In this document: piece by piece, positions 9,422 through 17,817 of the stretch
How positions within the stretch are numbered: position 1 is the first letter of the stretch
Layout of the letters: each line of letters opens with the position of its first letter
Source: Catellatospora methionotrophica
GTDB lineage: Bacteria; Actinomycetota; Actinomycetes; Mycobacteriales; Micromonosporaceae
DNA length: 37,641 nucleotides
Assembly (NCBI RefSeq): GCF_011297335.1
Contig: NZ_JAAOTJ010000038.1
Location: 1 to 37,641, forward strand
Direction of reading: 5' to 3'
Program-made: the position numbers and the translations under genes
The notes under the pieces: generated by a model
What the model was told of the DNA's origin: nothing
Seen by the model: only the letters and a program-made list of their open reading frames with translations
Database searches by the model: none

Positions 9422-10492
9422 TCATCGAGCTTCGCGGTGCTTTTCGGGGGCCTTCGGCATATCCGGCGCGTCGGAGTCGTCCGGAGCCTCCAGCCGGGCA
9501 GCCCGTTCCGCGGTGTCGTCCTCGGTCTCGGCCCGGACCGCCTCGGCTTCGGCCCTGGCGATGTCGCCGGGCGGGATCCACTCCAGGTGGTGCTTGCGCG
9601 GCCGCCCCCAGGCCAGGTCGAACACCTTGCCGCGGGAGGAGGTGGCCGCGTAGGCGACCGCCCACAGCACGATCTGGTTGAACAGGTACAGGTACAGCAG
9701 CAGGCCGACGGACGCGGCGACCGCGACGTACGCCGGGTTGTTCTCGGTGCGCTGGACGAAGTAGCGGCCGAACTCGTTGAGCAGGGTCAGGCCCACCGCG
9801 ACGATGCCGATCGCGGGCAGCAGCCGCCGCGGGGTCATGTGCACCCGGGGCAACACGGTGACCAGCGCGAACCCGATCATCGCGTTGACCAGGATCTTCA
9901 CCGCCAGGATGCTGACCATCAGCCAGAACGCGCCGCTGGTGCCCGGCAGCAGGTCGAACAGGGCGGCCAGGCCGTCGATCGCGGTCAGCGAGACGCCCAT
10001 CAGCAGACCCAGGGCCAGCAGCATGCCGAAGTCGGTCAGCCGCAGCACCAGGAAGTTGCCCGGGTGCTGGTCCAGCCCCCAGATCGCGCGCTGAGACGAG
10101 CGCCAGGCGTCCACCCAGCCGATCCCGGCCAGCACCAGGCTGATCAGGCCGACGGTCCCGATGGAGCCGGCCGCGGTGCGCAGCTGCTCGGTGTTCACCG
10201 CCGGGAAGTAGTTGACCAGGAACCGGTCCACGTCGGCCACCAGTTCGGCGTTACCGGAGAAGACCTTGACCAGCACCGCGTACGCCACCATGGTCAGCGC
10301 GAACGCGGCGAAGAAGGCGTAGTAGGCGATGGCCGCCGCCAGCCGCCCGGCGAGCACGTCGGCGTAGCGCTCCTTCATCCGCCACAGGTGGTCGAACGCG
10401 GCAGACCGCTTGCGCGCGCTGTCCACCAGCGCGTCATACCGTGCGCCGACGACCTCGGTCGTCCGCTGCACCCACCCCACCACACCCGCCAC
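9422..10492 (-). CDS. YihY/virulence factor BrkB family membrane protein
   Basis: About 356 residues. The family pattern of six membrane helices is visible: AYYAFFAAFALTMVAYAVLV, GTVGLISLVLAGIGWV, FGMLLALGLLMGVSLTA, FWLMVSILAVKILVNAMIGF, LLPAIGIVAVGLTLL and VAVAASVGLLLYLYLFNQIV. The tail (about 310-356) is charged and cytoplasmic. The family is widespread; the function is not established despite the old label 'ribonuclease BN'. The GTG at 10492 is preferred because GGAGG lies 8 nt upstream and the preceding residues (Gly/Arg only) look non-coding; an ATG at 10549 would add 19 residues. The Asp/His-rich gene follows after 7 bp. Confidence 0.88.
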   Translation of the reverse strand: MAGVVGWVQRTTEVVGARYDALVDSARKRSAAFDHLWRMKERYADVLAGRLAAAIAYYAFFAAFALTMVAYAVLVKVFSGNAELVADVDRFLVNYFPAVNTEQLRTAAGSIGTVGLISLVLAGIGWVDAWRSSQRAIWGLDQHPGNFLVLRLTDFGMLLALGLLMGVSLTAIDGLAALFDLLPGTSGAFWLMVSILAVKILVNAMIGFALVTVLPRVHMTPRRLLPAIGIVAVGLTLLNEFGRYFVQRTENNPAYVAVAASVGLLLYLYLFNQIVLWAVAYAATSSRGKVFDLAWGRPRKHHLEWIPPGDIARAEAEAVRAETEDDTAERAARLEAPDDSDAPDMPKAPEKHREAR

Positions 10493-10570
10493 CCCCTCAT
10501 CCTCCCCGACCCCCACACCACCCCGCCGCCCGATCCCCCTCCCCCACACCCACCCGCCGCCCCCCTCTGC

Positions 10571-10633
10571 CGCAAGTCTTAAAGAGTCGCGCCCTCCGGA
10601 AGGTCCGGAGGGCGCGACTCTTTAAGACTTGCG
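10571..10633. repeat. Palindromic element, family B copy 1
   Basis: Perfect 30-bp arms: 10571-10600 pairs with 10604-10633 around the 3-base loop AGG. The arm reads CGCAAGTCTTAAAGAGTCGC then GCCCTCCGGA. It lies after the alpha-glucosidase stop and before the BrkB start, both on the minus strand, so it may terminate the former. A second copy with 25 of 26 matching arm bases is at the window end (37569-37641). Confidence 0.88.
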
Positions 10634-10672
10634 ACCCGGGGCCGGGCCCGGGGCCGAGGTGGGCGGTGGGGG

Positions 10673-12271
10673 TCAGGCGGTGAGCCAGACGGTGGTGTCA
10701 GGGGGGAGGTGGCCGTCGGGGTGGAGGGGGCCGCTGGTGAGGAGGACGTCGCCGGTGAGGTTGAGATCGGCGAGGTCGAGGGGGTGGTCGGTGATGTTGA
10801 CGACGACCACGGTGCCGGGGTCGCGGCTGAAGGCCAGTACACCCTCGGGAGCGTCGAGCCAGGTCAGGGTGCCGCCGCCGAGGGCGGGCAGTTCCTTGCG
10901 CAGGCGCAGCGCGGCGCGGTAGAAGTTCAGCGTCGAGTCCGGGTCGGACTCCTGCGCCTGCGCGGTCAGCGCCTCCCACTTCGCGGGCTGCGGCAGCCAG
11001 GGCGTGCCCAGGCCGTCCGGGTTGAACCGGAAGCCCTCGTCCGCCGTGCCGCCCCAGGGCAGCGGAACCCGGCAGCCGTCGCGGCTCTCGCCGGTACGCA
11101 GGAACGACGGATCCTCACGCAGCTCGTCGGGCAGGTCCAGGACCTCGTTGAGGCCCAGTTCCTCGCCGTTGTAGAGGTAGGCCGAGCCGGGCAGCGCCAG
11201 CATCAGCAGGGTGGCCGCGCGGGCCCGGCGCAGGCCGAGTTCGCCGTCGCCGTACCGGGTGACGTGGCGGAACTTGTCGTGGTTCGACAGCACCCAGGTG
11301 GTCGGGGCGCCGACCAGGGCGGCTTCGGCCAGCGACTTGTCGATGATGGCGCGGAACGACGCGGGGTCGAAGTCGGCCATCATGAAGTCGAAGTTGAAGG
11401 CCTGGTGCAGCTCGTCGCGGCCGATGTAGCGGGCCAGCCGCTCCGGGGACTCGACCCACGCCTCGGCCACGGCCATCCGGCCGCCGGGGTACGCGTCCAG
11501 GATGGGCCGCCACTCGCGGTAGATGTCGTGTACGCCGTCCTGGTCGAAGTAGGGCAGGCGCTCGCTGCCCAGCATCTCGACCTGGCGGCCGCCGTCGTCG
11601 GACGAGCGCCCGACCGAGGGCAGCCCGGCTTCCTTGATCATGCCGTGGGCGACGTCGATGCGGAACCCGTCGACGCCCCGGTCCAGCCAGAACCGCAGCA
11701 CGTCGCGGAACTCCGCGCGCACCTCGGGGTTCTCCCAGTTCAGGTCGGGCTGCTCGGGGGCGAACAGGTGCAGGTACCACTGGCCGTCGGGCACGCGGGT
11801 CCAGGCCCGGCCGCCGAAGATGGACTCCCAGTCGTTGGGCGGCAGCTCGCCGTGCTCACCCTGGCCCTCGCGGAACATGTACCGCTCGCGCTCGGCCGAG
11901 CCGGGCGCGGCCGCCAGCGCCTGCTGGAACCAGGCGTGCTGGTCCGAGGAGTGGTTGGGGACCAGGTCGACGATGATCCGGATGCCCAGCGCGTGGGCGT
12001 CCTTCATCATGTCGTCGAAGTCGGACAGGGTGCCGAAGCGCGGATCCACGTCGCGGTAGTCGGCGACGTCGTAGCCGCCGTCGGCCAGCGGCGAGGTGAA
12101 GAACGGGCTCAGCCAGATCGCGTCGACCCCGAGCTCGCGCAGGTACGGCAGCTTGCCGCGCACGCCCTGCAGATCACCGGTGCCGTCGCCGTCGGCGTCG
12201 GCGAAGCTGCGCGGGTAGATCTGGTAGACGACGGCATCGCGCCACCAGTCGTCGTTTGCCTGCGTGGTCAC
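10673..12271 (-). CDS. GH13 alpha-glucosidase
   Basis: A 532-residue oligo-1,6-glucosidase/alpha-glucosidase-type GH13 enzyme, cytosolic (no signal peptide), releasing glucose from malto-oligosaccharides. Barrel motifs: VDLVPNHSS (region I), DGFRIDVAHG with the nucleophile D206, VAEAW with the acid/base E270, and SNHDKF with D332. The N-terminus WWRDAVVYQIYPRSFAD is typical. The GTG at 12271 is chosen: AAAGGA lies 6 nt upstream, and it overlaps the stop of a 73-codon ORF as GTGA, so the gene is probably translated by coupling. It lies next to the LacI-type regulator and the maltose importer and is likely controlled with them. Confidence 0.92.
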   Translation of the reverse strand: MTTQANDDWWRDAVVYQIYPRSFADADGDGTGDLQGVRGKLPYLRELGVDAIWLSPFFTSPLADGGYDVADYRDVDPRFGTLSDFDDMMKDAHALGIRIIVDLVPNHSSDQHAWFQQALAAAPGSAERERYMFREGQGEHGELPPNDWESIFGGRAWTRVPDGQWYLHLFAPEQPDLNWENPEVRAEFRDVLRFWLDRGVDGFRIDVAHGMIKEAGLPSVGRSSDDGGRQVEMLGSERLPYFDQDGVHDIYREWRPILDAYPGGRMAVAEAWVESPERLARYIGRDELHQAFNFDFMMADFDPASFRAIIDKSLAEAALVGAPTTWVLSNHDKFRHVTRYGDGELGLRRARAATLLMLALPGSAYLYNGEELGLNEVLDLPDELREDPSFLRTGESRDGCRVPLPWGGTADEGFRFNPDGLGTPWLPQPAKWEALTAQAQESDPDSTLNFYRAALRLRKELPALGGGTLTWLDAPEGVLAFSRDPGTVVVVNITDHPLDLADLNLTGDVLLTSGPLHPDGHLPPDTTVWLTA

Positions 12272-12489
12272 TGGCAGTCCTTTCCAGGGGTGGCGCATGA
12301 GCGGCTGCGCGGGCTGTCGGTCGAGCGGGGAGCGGGGCCGCTGGCAGGGGAGGAGACACGCTGCTCAGCGGGCCGGGAGGCGGGCGCGGGCGGCCGAGAG
12401 AGCGATTTCTCGCCGCCCATGCCACGGCGGCCGGGCAGCGCGACGTCCACCGTGCCGGCGACGGCGGTGGCGCGGCTGCTGCGGCGCAT
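12268..12489 (-). CDS. Small 73-aa ORF translationally coupled to the alpha-glucosidase
   Basis: An ATG at 12489 is preceded by GGAGG with 5 nt spacing (GGAGGAAAACATG), one of the best ribosome-binding sites in the window. The ORF runs 73 codons and its TGA overlaps the GTG of the alpha-glucosidase. Composition is Arg/Ser/Pro-rich (ATAVAGTVDVALPGRRGMGG, then basic low-complexity), with two cysteines near the end. No family is recognised. The role may be to deliver ribosomes to the GTG start rather than to make a functional protein; it could also be the true N-terminal region of older annotations. Third-position GC is high, especially in the first half. Confidence 0.6.
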   Translation of the reverse strand: MRRSSRATAVAGTVDVALPGRRGMGGEKSLSRPPAPASRPAEQRVSSPASGPAPRSTDSPRSRSCATPGKDCQ

Positions 12490-12552
12490 GTTTTCCTCCA
12501 GGAGCGAGCGTCTCGCGGGCTAGGAACGCCGCGAGGACCCATGAAGGATGTC

Positions 12553-12568
12553 GTGCAAGTTGCGCAAG
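12553..12568. promoter_or_regulatory. Candidate maltose-regulator operator upstream of the alpha-glucosidase unit
   Basis: GTGCAAGTTGCGCAAG contains two TGCAAG-like words and the 8-bp palindrome TTGCGCAA. It resembles the TTGCAAG/CTTGCAA motif in front of malE. On the minus strand TTGACT overlaps it, so a bound repressor would block transcription of the small ORF and alpha-glucosidase. Streptomyces MalR-type operators carry CTTGCAG words, which supports the reading. Confidence 0.5.
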
Positions 12569-12659
12569 AGTCAAGCAGAGGATTTCAGAAAGTTTCAATC
12601 GTCATACTGACCGAACGTGACCGTCCGCCGGGGCGTCGGGGAACGTCGGGTCCGCCGGA

Positions 12660-13676
12660 TCAGCCGCTGTGGGCGGCGGTGGACCCCCGAACGACCAGTT
12701 CCGGACGGAAAATGTACTCCGAGTGCGGCGCCGGGTGCCCCTTGATCTCGTCCACCAGGGCACGCACGGCCGCCACGGCCATCGCCCGGACGGGCTGGCG
12801 CAGGGTGGTCATCGGAGGGTCGGTGAAGGCGATCAGCGGCGAGTCGTCGTAGCCGACCACCGAGACGTCCGTGGGCACCTGCAGGCCGCGCTGGCGCACC
12901 GCGCGGATCGCGCCCAGCGCCATCAGGTCCGAGCCGCACACGAAGCCGGTCACGCCCTTGTCCAGCAGCCGCGACGCGGCGGCGTCGCCGCCCTCCACGC
13001 CGAACAGGGACAGCGAGATCATCTCGTTGATCTGCGCGTCGGTGAGGTTGAGCAGGCGGCGCATGGCGGCCCGGTACCCCTCGATCTTGCGCTGGACCGG
13101 CAGGTAGCGGTCGGGGCCGGAGATCAGGCCGATCTTCTTGTGGCCGAGTGCCACCAGGTGGGCCACGGCCAGCTCGCCGGCGGCGCGGTCGTCGCAGGAG
13201 ATGAACGGCGCCTCGATGTTCTCGGCGTACCCGTTGACCAGCACGATCGGCAGCGGCCGGGCGAGCAGCTTGCGGTAGCGCTCGGGGTCGCTGGTCGAGT
13301 CGGCGTGCAGGCCGGAGACGAAGACGATGCCGGAGACCTGCCGGTCGAGCAGCATCTCGACGTACTCGTCCTCGGTCACGCCGCCGGGGGTCTGGGTGCA
13401 CAGCACCGGGGTGAAGCCCTGCTGGGCCAGGGTCGTCTCGATGATCTGGGCGAACGCCGGGAAGATCGGGTTGTCCAGCTCCGGGACCACCAGGCCGACC
13501 AGGCCCGCGCTGCGCTTGCGCAGCCGGGCGGGGCGCTCGTAGCCCAGCACGTCGAGAGCGGTCAGCACGGCCTGCCGGGTGTCGGCGGAGACGCCGGGAC
13601 GGTCGTTCAGCACCCGGGAGACGGTGGCTTCGCTCACCTCCGCCTGCTGGGCGATGTCAGAGAGTCGTGCGCGCAT
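12660..13676 (-). CDS. LacI-family transcriptional regulator (MalR-like)
   Basis: A 338-residue regulator. Residues 1-50 form the LacI helix-turn-helix and hinge (LSDIAQQAEVSEATVSRVLN, then RPGVSADTRQAVLTALDVLGY). Residues 60-330 form the periplasmic-binding-protein-like sensor domain (GLVVPELDNPIFPAFAQIIE; VVGYDDSPLIAFTDPPMTTL). By position between a GH13 alpha-glucosidase and malEFG it is expected to repress both transcripts and to be released by a malto-oligosaccharide. The effector is inferred. The ATG at 13676 has no Shine-Dalgarno but a TAGAGT hexamer 6 nt upstream, suggesting a leaderless mRNA. Confidence 0.92.
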   Translation of the reverse strand: MRARLSDIAQQAEVSEATVSRVLNDRPGVSADTRQAVLTALDVLGYERPARLRKRSAGLVGLVVPELDNPIFPAFAQIIETTLAQQGFTPVLCTQTPGGVTEDEYVEMLLDRQVSGIVFVSGLHADSTSDPERYRKLLARPLPIVLVNGYAENIEAPFISCDDRAAGELAVAHLVALGHKKIGLISGPDRYLPVQRKIEGYRAAMRRLLNLTDAQINEMISLSLFGVEGGDAAASRLLDKGVTGFVCGSDLMALGAIRAVRQRGLQVPTDVSVVGYDDSPLIAFTDPPMTTLRQPVRAMAVAAVRALVDEIKGHPAPHSEYIFRPELVVRGSTAAHSG

Positions 13677-13682
13677 GGCGGC

Positions 13683-13688
13683 ACTCTA
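13683..13688 (-). promoter_or_regulatory. -10 hexamer for a probable leaderless LacI-type gene
   Basis: On the minus strand TAGAGT is followed by 6 nt (GCCGCC) and then the ATG at 13676. This matches TANNNT spacing for transcription starting at the initiation codon. No convincing -35 was found. Confidence 0.5.
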
Positions 13689-13720
13689 GCCGAAGACAGC
13701 CGGATGTTGATATGGGCACG

Positions 13721-13745
13721 TTGCAAGGTCTTCCATTGCTTGCAA
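13721..13745. promoter_or_regulatory. Operator-like inverted repeat upstream of malE
   Basis: TTGCAAG (13721-13727) and CTTGCAA (13739-13745) form a perfect inverted repeat with an 11-base spacer. A further CTTGCTA follows at 13749. It overlaps the predicted malE -35 to -10 spacer and lies between the divergent regulator and malE, the expected place for a MalR-type site. Confidence 0.6.
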
Positions 13746-13759
13746 AGGCTTGCTAACCT
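13731..13759 (+). promoter_or_regulatory. Candidate malE promoter
   Basis: TTCCAT (13731-13736) and TAACCT (13754-13759) are separated by 17 nt. The operator-like repeat overlaps this region. The leader to the malE ATG would be about 180 nt and contains a palindrome at 13821-13848. Confidence 0.4.
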
Positions 13760-13820
13760 CCCGGCAACAAACTCCGTAACACGGATCACAACCCCGGCAA
13801 CGGGGTGCTGTGGTGCGTCA

Positions 13821-13848
13821 CCGTTTTTGGAAGGCCTTCCAGAAGCGG
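13821..13848. promoter_or_regulatory. Palindrome in the malE leader
   Basis: A perfect 14-bp palindrome TGGAAGGCCTTCCA (13828-13841) is extended outward to CCG...CGG with G-U pairs allowed. It could be a second operator or an mRNA hairpin. No sequence link to the other repeats was seen. Confidence 0.45.
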
Positions 13849-13944
13849 TGATTCTGTCGACCCCTCTCGGCCGCTCGGGCGCGTGGATTCGCCCGTCGCG
13901 GTCACCCCCGGGTCACCTGGGTGACCCTTCTCGAAGGAGTGCTC

Positions 13945-15195
13945 ATGCGCATCCGTACCGCGGGTGTGATCGCCGCCGCCGGGCTGCTGATGCTCGGTGT
14001 CGCGGCTTGCGGCGGATCCGGCGAGCCGGCCGCCACCCCCAGCAAGGACAAGGGCAACGGCAAGCTCGTGCTGTGGACCGACCCGACCCGCGCCCCCGTG
14101 CTCAAGCCGTTCGCCGAGGCGTTCGGCAAGGAGAACGGCGTGACGGTCGAGGTCAAGGAGATCAGCGAGAACCAGCAGCAGACCTTCATCACCGCCTCGC
14201 AGCAGGGCAGCGGCCCGGACATCATGGTCGGCGCGCACGACTGGATCGGCAACATGGTGCAGAACGGCGCCATCGACCCGGTGCAGCTGACCGCCGAGCA
14301 GAAGGCCGCGTTCCACCCGAACGCGATCAAGGCGGTGACGTTCAACGGGCAGATCTACGGCGCGCCGTACGCGATGGAGAACGTGGCCCTGATCCGCAAC
14401 ACGGACCTGGTGCCCACCGCGCCCGCCACGATCGAGGACCTGATCAAGGCGGGCAAGGACCTCAAGGCGGCCAAGAAGGTCCAGGAGATCCTGTGCGTGC
14501 CGTTCGGCGCGGCGGGAGACGTGTACCACACGTATCCGCTGTTCTCGGCCGCCGGCGGCTCGCTGTTCGGCAGCACCGCCTCCGGTGACCCGGACCCGTC
14601 CAAGGTCACTGTGAACACCCCCGAGTCGATCGCCGCGCTGGAGAAGATGAAGGCGCTCGGCGAGAAGGGCGAGGGCGCGATCAAGACCTCGATCGGCAAC
14701 GAGAACGGCATCCCGAGCTTCGTGCAGAAGAAGTGCGCGTTCCTGATCTCCGGCCCGTGGTCGATGAACGACGTCAAGAAGGCCGGCTTCGCGTACGACA
14801 TCACCGCGGTCCCCGGCTTCGCCGCCGGTGGCCAGGCCAAGCCGTTCCTCGGTGTGCAGGCGTTCTACGTCGCGGCCAAGGGCAAGAGCAAGGTGCTGGC
14901 CCAGGAGTTCGTGGCCAACTACGTCACCAACAAGGACGTGGCTCTGGCGCTCTACAAGGCCGACCCGCGCCCCGCGGCGCTGACCGCCGCCGCCGACGCG
15001 GTGAAGAGCCTCGACCCGAACGCCGAGAAGTTCGTGCTGGCCGGTGCCAACGGCATCCCGATGCCGGCCATCCCGGCCATGGGCGCGATCTGGGGCCCGA
15101 TGGCCAACGCCGAGGTGGCGGTGGTCAAGGGCGGCGACGCCAAGACCGCGGCCGAGGCCGCCGCGAAGGCCATCACCGCCGAGATCAACAAGTAG
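13945..15195 (+). CDS. malE: Maltose/maltodextrin ABC transporter substrate-binding lipoprotein
   Basis: A 416-residue lipoprotein. The signal peptide runs to a lipobox LGVAAC with the lipidated Cys22. The mature part is an extracellular solute-binding protein family 1 fold: LVLWTDPTRAPVLKPFAEAF, GSGPDIMVGAHDWIGNM and IYGAPYAMENVALIRNTDL, typical of maltose-type binders. It is anchored outside the membrane and delivers sugar to MalF/MalG. The ATG at 13945 has GAAGGAG 5 nt upstream; the open frame begins 8 codons earlier without a ribosome-binding site. First gene of malE-malF-malG; no ATPase gene follows. Confidence 0.94.
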   Translation: MRIRTAGVIAAAGLLMLGVAACGGSGEPAATPSKDKGNGKLVLWTDPTRAPVLKPFAEAFGKENGVTVEVKEISENQQQTFITASQQGSGPDIMVGAHDWIGNMVQNGAIDPVQLTAEQKAAFHPNAIKAVTFNGQIYGAPYAMENVALIRNTDLVPTAPATIEDLIKAGKDLKAAKKVQEILCVPFGAAGDVYHTYPLFSAAGGSLFGSTASGDPDPSKVTVNTPESIAALEKMKALGEKGEGAIKTSIGNENGIPSFVQKKCAFLISGPWSMNDVKKAGFAYDITAVPGFAAGGQAKPFLGVQAFYVAAKGKSKVLAQEFVANYVTNKDVALALYKADPRPAALTAAADAVKSLDPNAEKFVLAGANGIPMPAIPAMGAIWGPMANAEVAVVKGGDAKTAAEAAAKAITAEINK

Positions 15196-15204
15196 TCCTG
15201 CCTC

Positions 15205-16836
15205 ATGACCACCGAGGTGACGGGTGCGGGGAGCACGGGCTCCCCGCACCCGGGGCAGGCCCCCGACCAGCGATCCCGGGGTGGGCGGCGCGGTAAGGCG
15301 GAGCAGGTCGGCCGCACCCGCGAACTGTCCACCGGCTTCATCGTGTCGCGTATCGCCGTGCTCGGCATCGTCGCCGCACTGCTGATCTACGCGCTCCCGC
15401 CGCTGATCCAGACCGAGGCGTGGACCGCCCTGGCCGTCGTCGGCGTGGTCACGGCGCTCGTCGCCTACCTCTACCTCACGCCCCGCCACATCCCGGCGAA
15501 GTACCTGGTGCCGGGCACGATCTTCCTGTTCGCCTTCGCCATCGTGCCGATCGTGCTGACCTTCGTCACCGCGTTCACCAACTTCGGCGACGGGCACCGG
15601 GGAACCAAGGCCGAGGCGATCCGGGCCATCGAGACCAGCTCGGTGACCCAGGTGCCGGGCTCCCCGGAGTACTACCTCACCATCGCCGAGCGCGACGGCG
15701 AGATGGTCTTCCTGCTGGTCGATCCGGCGACCAAGGCGGTCCAGGCGGGTACGGCCGACGGCCTGTCCCCGGTCGACGGGGCCGAGGTGTCGCTGACCGG
15801 CAAGGTGCTGTCTGCGGCCGGATACACCCTGGTCCCGACCGCGCAGGCGGCCGAGCGCGACGCGGAGATCTCGGCGTTCTCGGTGCCGACCGCGGGCGGC
15901 GCGGTCAAGGCCACCGGCCTGAGCCGCGCGTTCGAGGGCAAGGCCGACAAGTCCTACGACGCGGCCTGCGACTGCGTCACCAGCCCGAGCGGCGGCCGGT
16001 GGGTGGCCGACGAGGTCGAGGGCTACTTCGTCGACAGCGAGGGCAGGCACCTCGACCAGGGCTGGAAGGTCGACGTCGGGTTCGCCAACTTCACCAGGGC
16101 GCTGACCGACCCGACCATCTCCGGGCACTTCCTCAACGTGCTGGTCTGGAACTTCGTCTTCGCGATCAGCGCGGTCGCGACCACGTTCGCGCTCGGCATG
16201 ATCGTGGCGCTGGCGCTGCACTCGCCCCGGGTACGCGGCACGAAGTTCTACCGCATCGTCCTGATCCTGCCGTACGCCATGCCGGGCTTCGCCATGCTGC
16301 TGATCTGGCGGGACATGTTCAACACCGACTTCGGCCTGATCAGCAAGCTGTTCGGGGTGCACGACTGGCTGGGCACGCCCACTACGGCCCGGCTCGGGCT
16401 GATCGTGATCAACCTGTGGATGGGCTTTCCGTACATGTTCCTGGTGATCACTGGTGCGCTGCAGGCCGTGCCACGGGAGCTGACCGACGCGGCCCGCATC
16501 GACGGCGCGTCCGCGTGGGCCGGGTTCCGGCGGGTCACCCTGCCGCTGGTGCTGGTGGCGCTGACCCCGCTGCTGATCTCGTCGTTCGGCTTCAACTTCA
16601 ACAACTTCAACAACATCAAGCTGGTCACCAACGGCGGGCCGTACGCGATCGACAACAGCACCGTCGGCGCGACCGACCTGCTGATCAGCTACACGTACCG
16701 GGTCGCGGGCTTCGACTCCGGCGTGGCCGACTTCGGTTTCGCCGCCGCGATCTCGGTGTTCATCTTCGCGATCGTGGCCACGGTCTCCACGGTGGCGTTC
16801 TGGCGCAGCCGGGCGCAGGAGGAGGTGTACTCGTGA
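15205..16836 (+). CDS. malF: Maltose-type ABC transporter permease, MalF-like
   Basis: A 543-residue permease. The N-terminus (1-45) is cytoplasmic and charged. Helices include IAVLGIVAALLIYALPPLI, WTALAVVGVVTALVAYLYL and GTIFLFAFAIVPIVLTFVTA. A large extracytoplasmic insert at about residues 125-290 resembles the MalF P2 loop, which contacts the binding protein; it contains a CDC motif. The permease core follows with the EAA loop ELTDAARIDGASAWAGFRRV, the site that docks the ATPase. It starts 9 bp after malE and its stop overlaps malG as GTGA. Confidence 0.93.
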   Translation: MTTEVTGAGSTGSPHPGQAPDQRSRGGRRGKAEQVGRTRELSTGFIVSRIAVLGIVAALLIYALPPLIQTEAWTALAVVGVVTALVAYLYLTPRHIPAKYLVPGTIFLFAFAIVPIVLTFVTAFTNFGDGHRGTKAEAIRAIETSSVTQVPGSPEYYLTIAERDGEMVFLLVDPATKAVQAGTADGLSPVDGAEVSLTGKVLSAAGYTLVPTAQAAERDAEISAFSVPTAGGAVKATGLSRAFEGKADKSYDAACDCVTSPSGGRWVADEVEGYFVDSEGRHLDQGWKVDVGFANFTRALTDPTISGHFLNVLVWNFVFAISAVATTFALGMIVALALHSPRVRGTKFYRIVLILPYAMPGFAMLLIWRDMFNTDFGLISKLFGVHDWLGTPTTARLGLIVINLWMGFPYMFLVITGALQAVPRELTDAARIDGASAWAGFRRVTLPLVLVALTPLLISSFGFNFNNFNNIKLVTNGGPYAIDNSTVGATDLLISYTYRVAGFDSGVADFGFAAAISVFIFAIVATVSTVAFWRSRAQEEVYS

Positions 16837-17678
16837 AGTGGCTCCGAGAGGTCGGCTGGCGCTACGCGGTGGTACTGCTGGTGTGCGCGTTCGCGCTGTT
16901 CCCGGTCGTGTTCGTGGTCTCCGCCGCGATCAACCCGCTGGGCACGCTCGGCTCGACCGGGCTCATCCCGGAGGGCGCGAGCCTGTCCAATTTCCACGAC
17001 CTGCTCACCGGCGACCACCCGTTCGCCCAGTGGTTCCTGAACTCGGTGGTCATCGCGCTGATCTCGGCCTTCGCGGGCCTGCTGATCAGCGTGGCGGCGG
17101 CGTACGCGTTCAGCCGGATGCGGTTCCGGGGCCGCCGGGTGGGCCTGCTGTCCATCCTGCTCATCCAGATGTTCCCGCAGTTCCTCGCGATCGTGGCCAT
17201 CTTCATCGTGTTCACCGACGTCACCGAGCTGTACCCGGCGTTCGGCTTCAACAGGCCGTGGGGCCTGCTGATCCTGTACCTGGGCGGCGCGCTCGGCGTG
17301 AACACGTACCTGATGAAGGGTTACCTGGACACGGTGCCCAAGGAGATCGACGAGTCGGCCACCATGGACGGCGCGTCGCACGTGCAGACCTTCTTCCGCA
17401 TCATCCTGCCGCTGGTCGGCCCGGTGCTCGCGGTGACGGCGATGCTCTCCTTCATCGGCACGATCAACGAGTTCCTCATCGCCAACGTCTTCCTCCGCGA
17501 CACCGAGGCGAAAACCCTGGCAGTGGGCATGTACGGCATGCTCACCGACAAACGCGACGCCAACTTCGGCATGTTCGCCGCCGCCACCCTCCTGACGGCC
17601 ATCCCCACCGTGAGCCTCTTCCTCTGGCTCCAGAAGTACATCGTCAGCGGCCTGACCGCCGGTGCGGTCAAAGGCTGA
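16833..17678 (+). CDS. malG: Maltose-type ABC transporter permease, MalG-like
   Basis: A 281-residue permease with six predicted helices, beginning WRYAVVLLVCAFALFPVVFV. The EAA loop is EIDESATMDGASHVQTFFRI. The C-terminus SGLTAGAVKG is typical of MalG proteins. The GTG at 16833 overlaps the malF stop and has AGGAGG about 11 nt upstream, so the two are translationally coupled. Together with MalE and MalF it would import malto-oligosaccharides once an ATPase is supplied, probably MsiK from elsewhere, as in other actinomycetes. Confidence 0.94.
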   Translation: MKWLREVGWRYAVVLLVCAFALFPVVFVVSAAINPLGTLGSTGLIPEGASLSNFHDLLTGDHPFAQWFLNSVVIALISAFAGLLISVAAAYAFSRMRFRGRRVGLLSILLIQMFPQFLAIVAIFIVFTDVTELYPAFGFNRPWGLLILYLGGALGVNTYLMKGYLDTVPKEIDESATMDGASHVQTFFRIILPLVGPVLAVTAMLSFIGTINEFLIANVFLRDTEAKTLAVGMYGMLTDKRDANFGMFAAATLLTAIPTVSLFLWLQKYIVSGLTAGAVKG

Positions 17679-17681
17679 CGC

Positions 17682-17722
17682 CCCGGCGCGCCGCTCGTGC
17701 ACCTCAGGAGCGGCGCGCCGGG
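17682..17722 (+). terminator. Hairpin between malG and the GH13 gene
   Basis: Perfect 15-bp stem: CCCGGCGCGCCGCTC at 17682-17696 with 17708-17722, loop of 11 bases. It starts 3 bp after the malG stop. It may partly terminate or protect the malEFG transcript 5' of the following gene. Confidence 0.75.
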
Positions 17723-17817
17723 ACGGCAAGGCAAGCAGTGTCGCGACCTCGGGTTCCGGTGACGGGACTGCGGGCTGAAACGTCGACATCCTCTGAAGAC
17801 GGAAGGATGGCGCGACA

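Noticed and set aside
10493-10549. ATG at 10549 as start of the BrkB-like protein
   Set aside because: The added residues are nearly all Gly, Arg and Val, and the better ribosome-binding site serves the GTG at 10492; the choice is not certain.
13786-16362. 858-codon open frame on the minus strand
   Set aside because: It is antisense to malE and malF, whose motifs are clear; the product is His/Arg/Gly-rich without any fold pattern, as expected from third-position GC bias.
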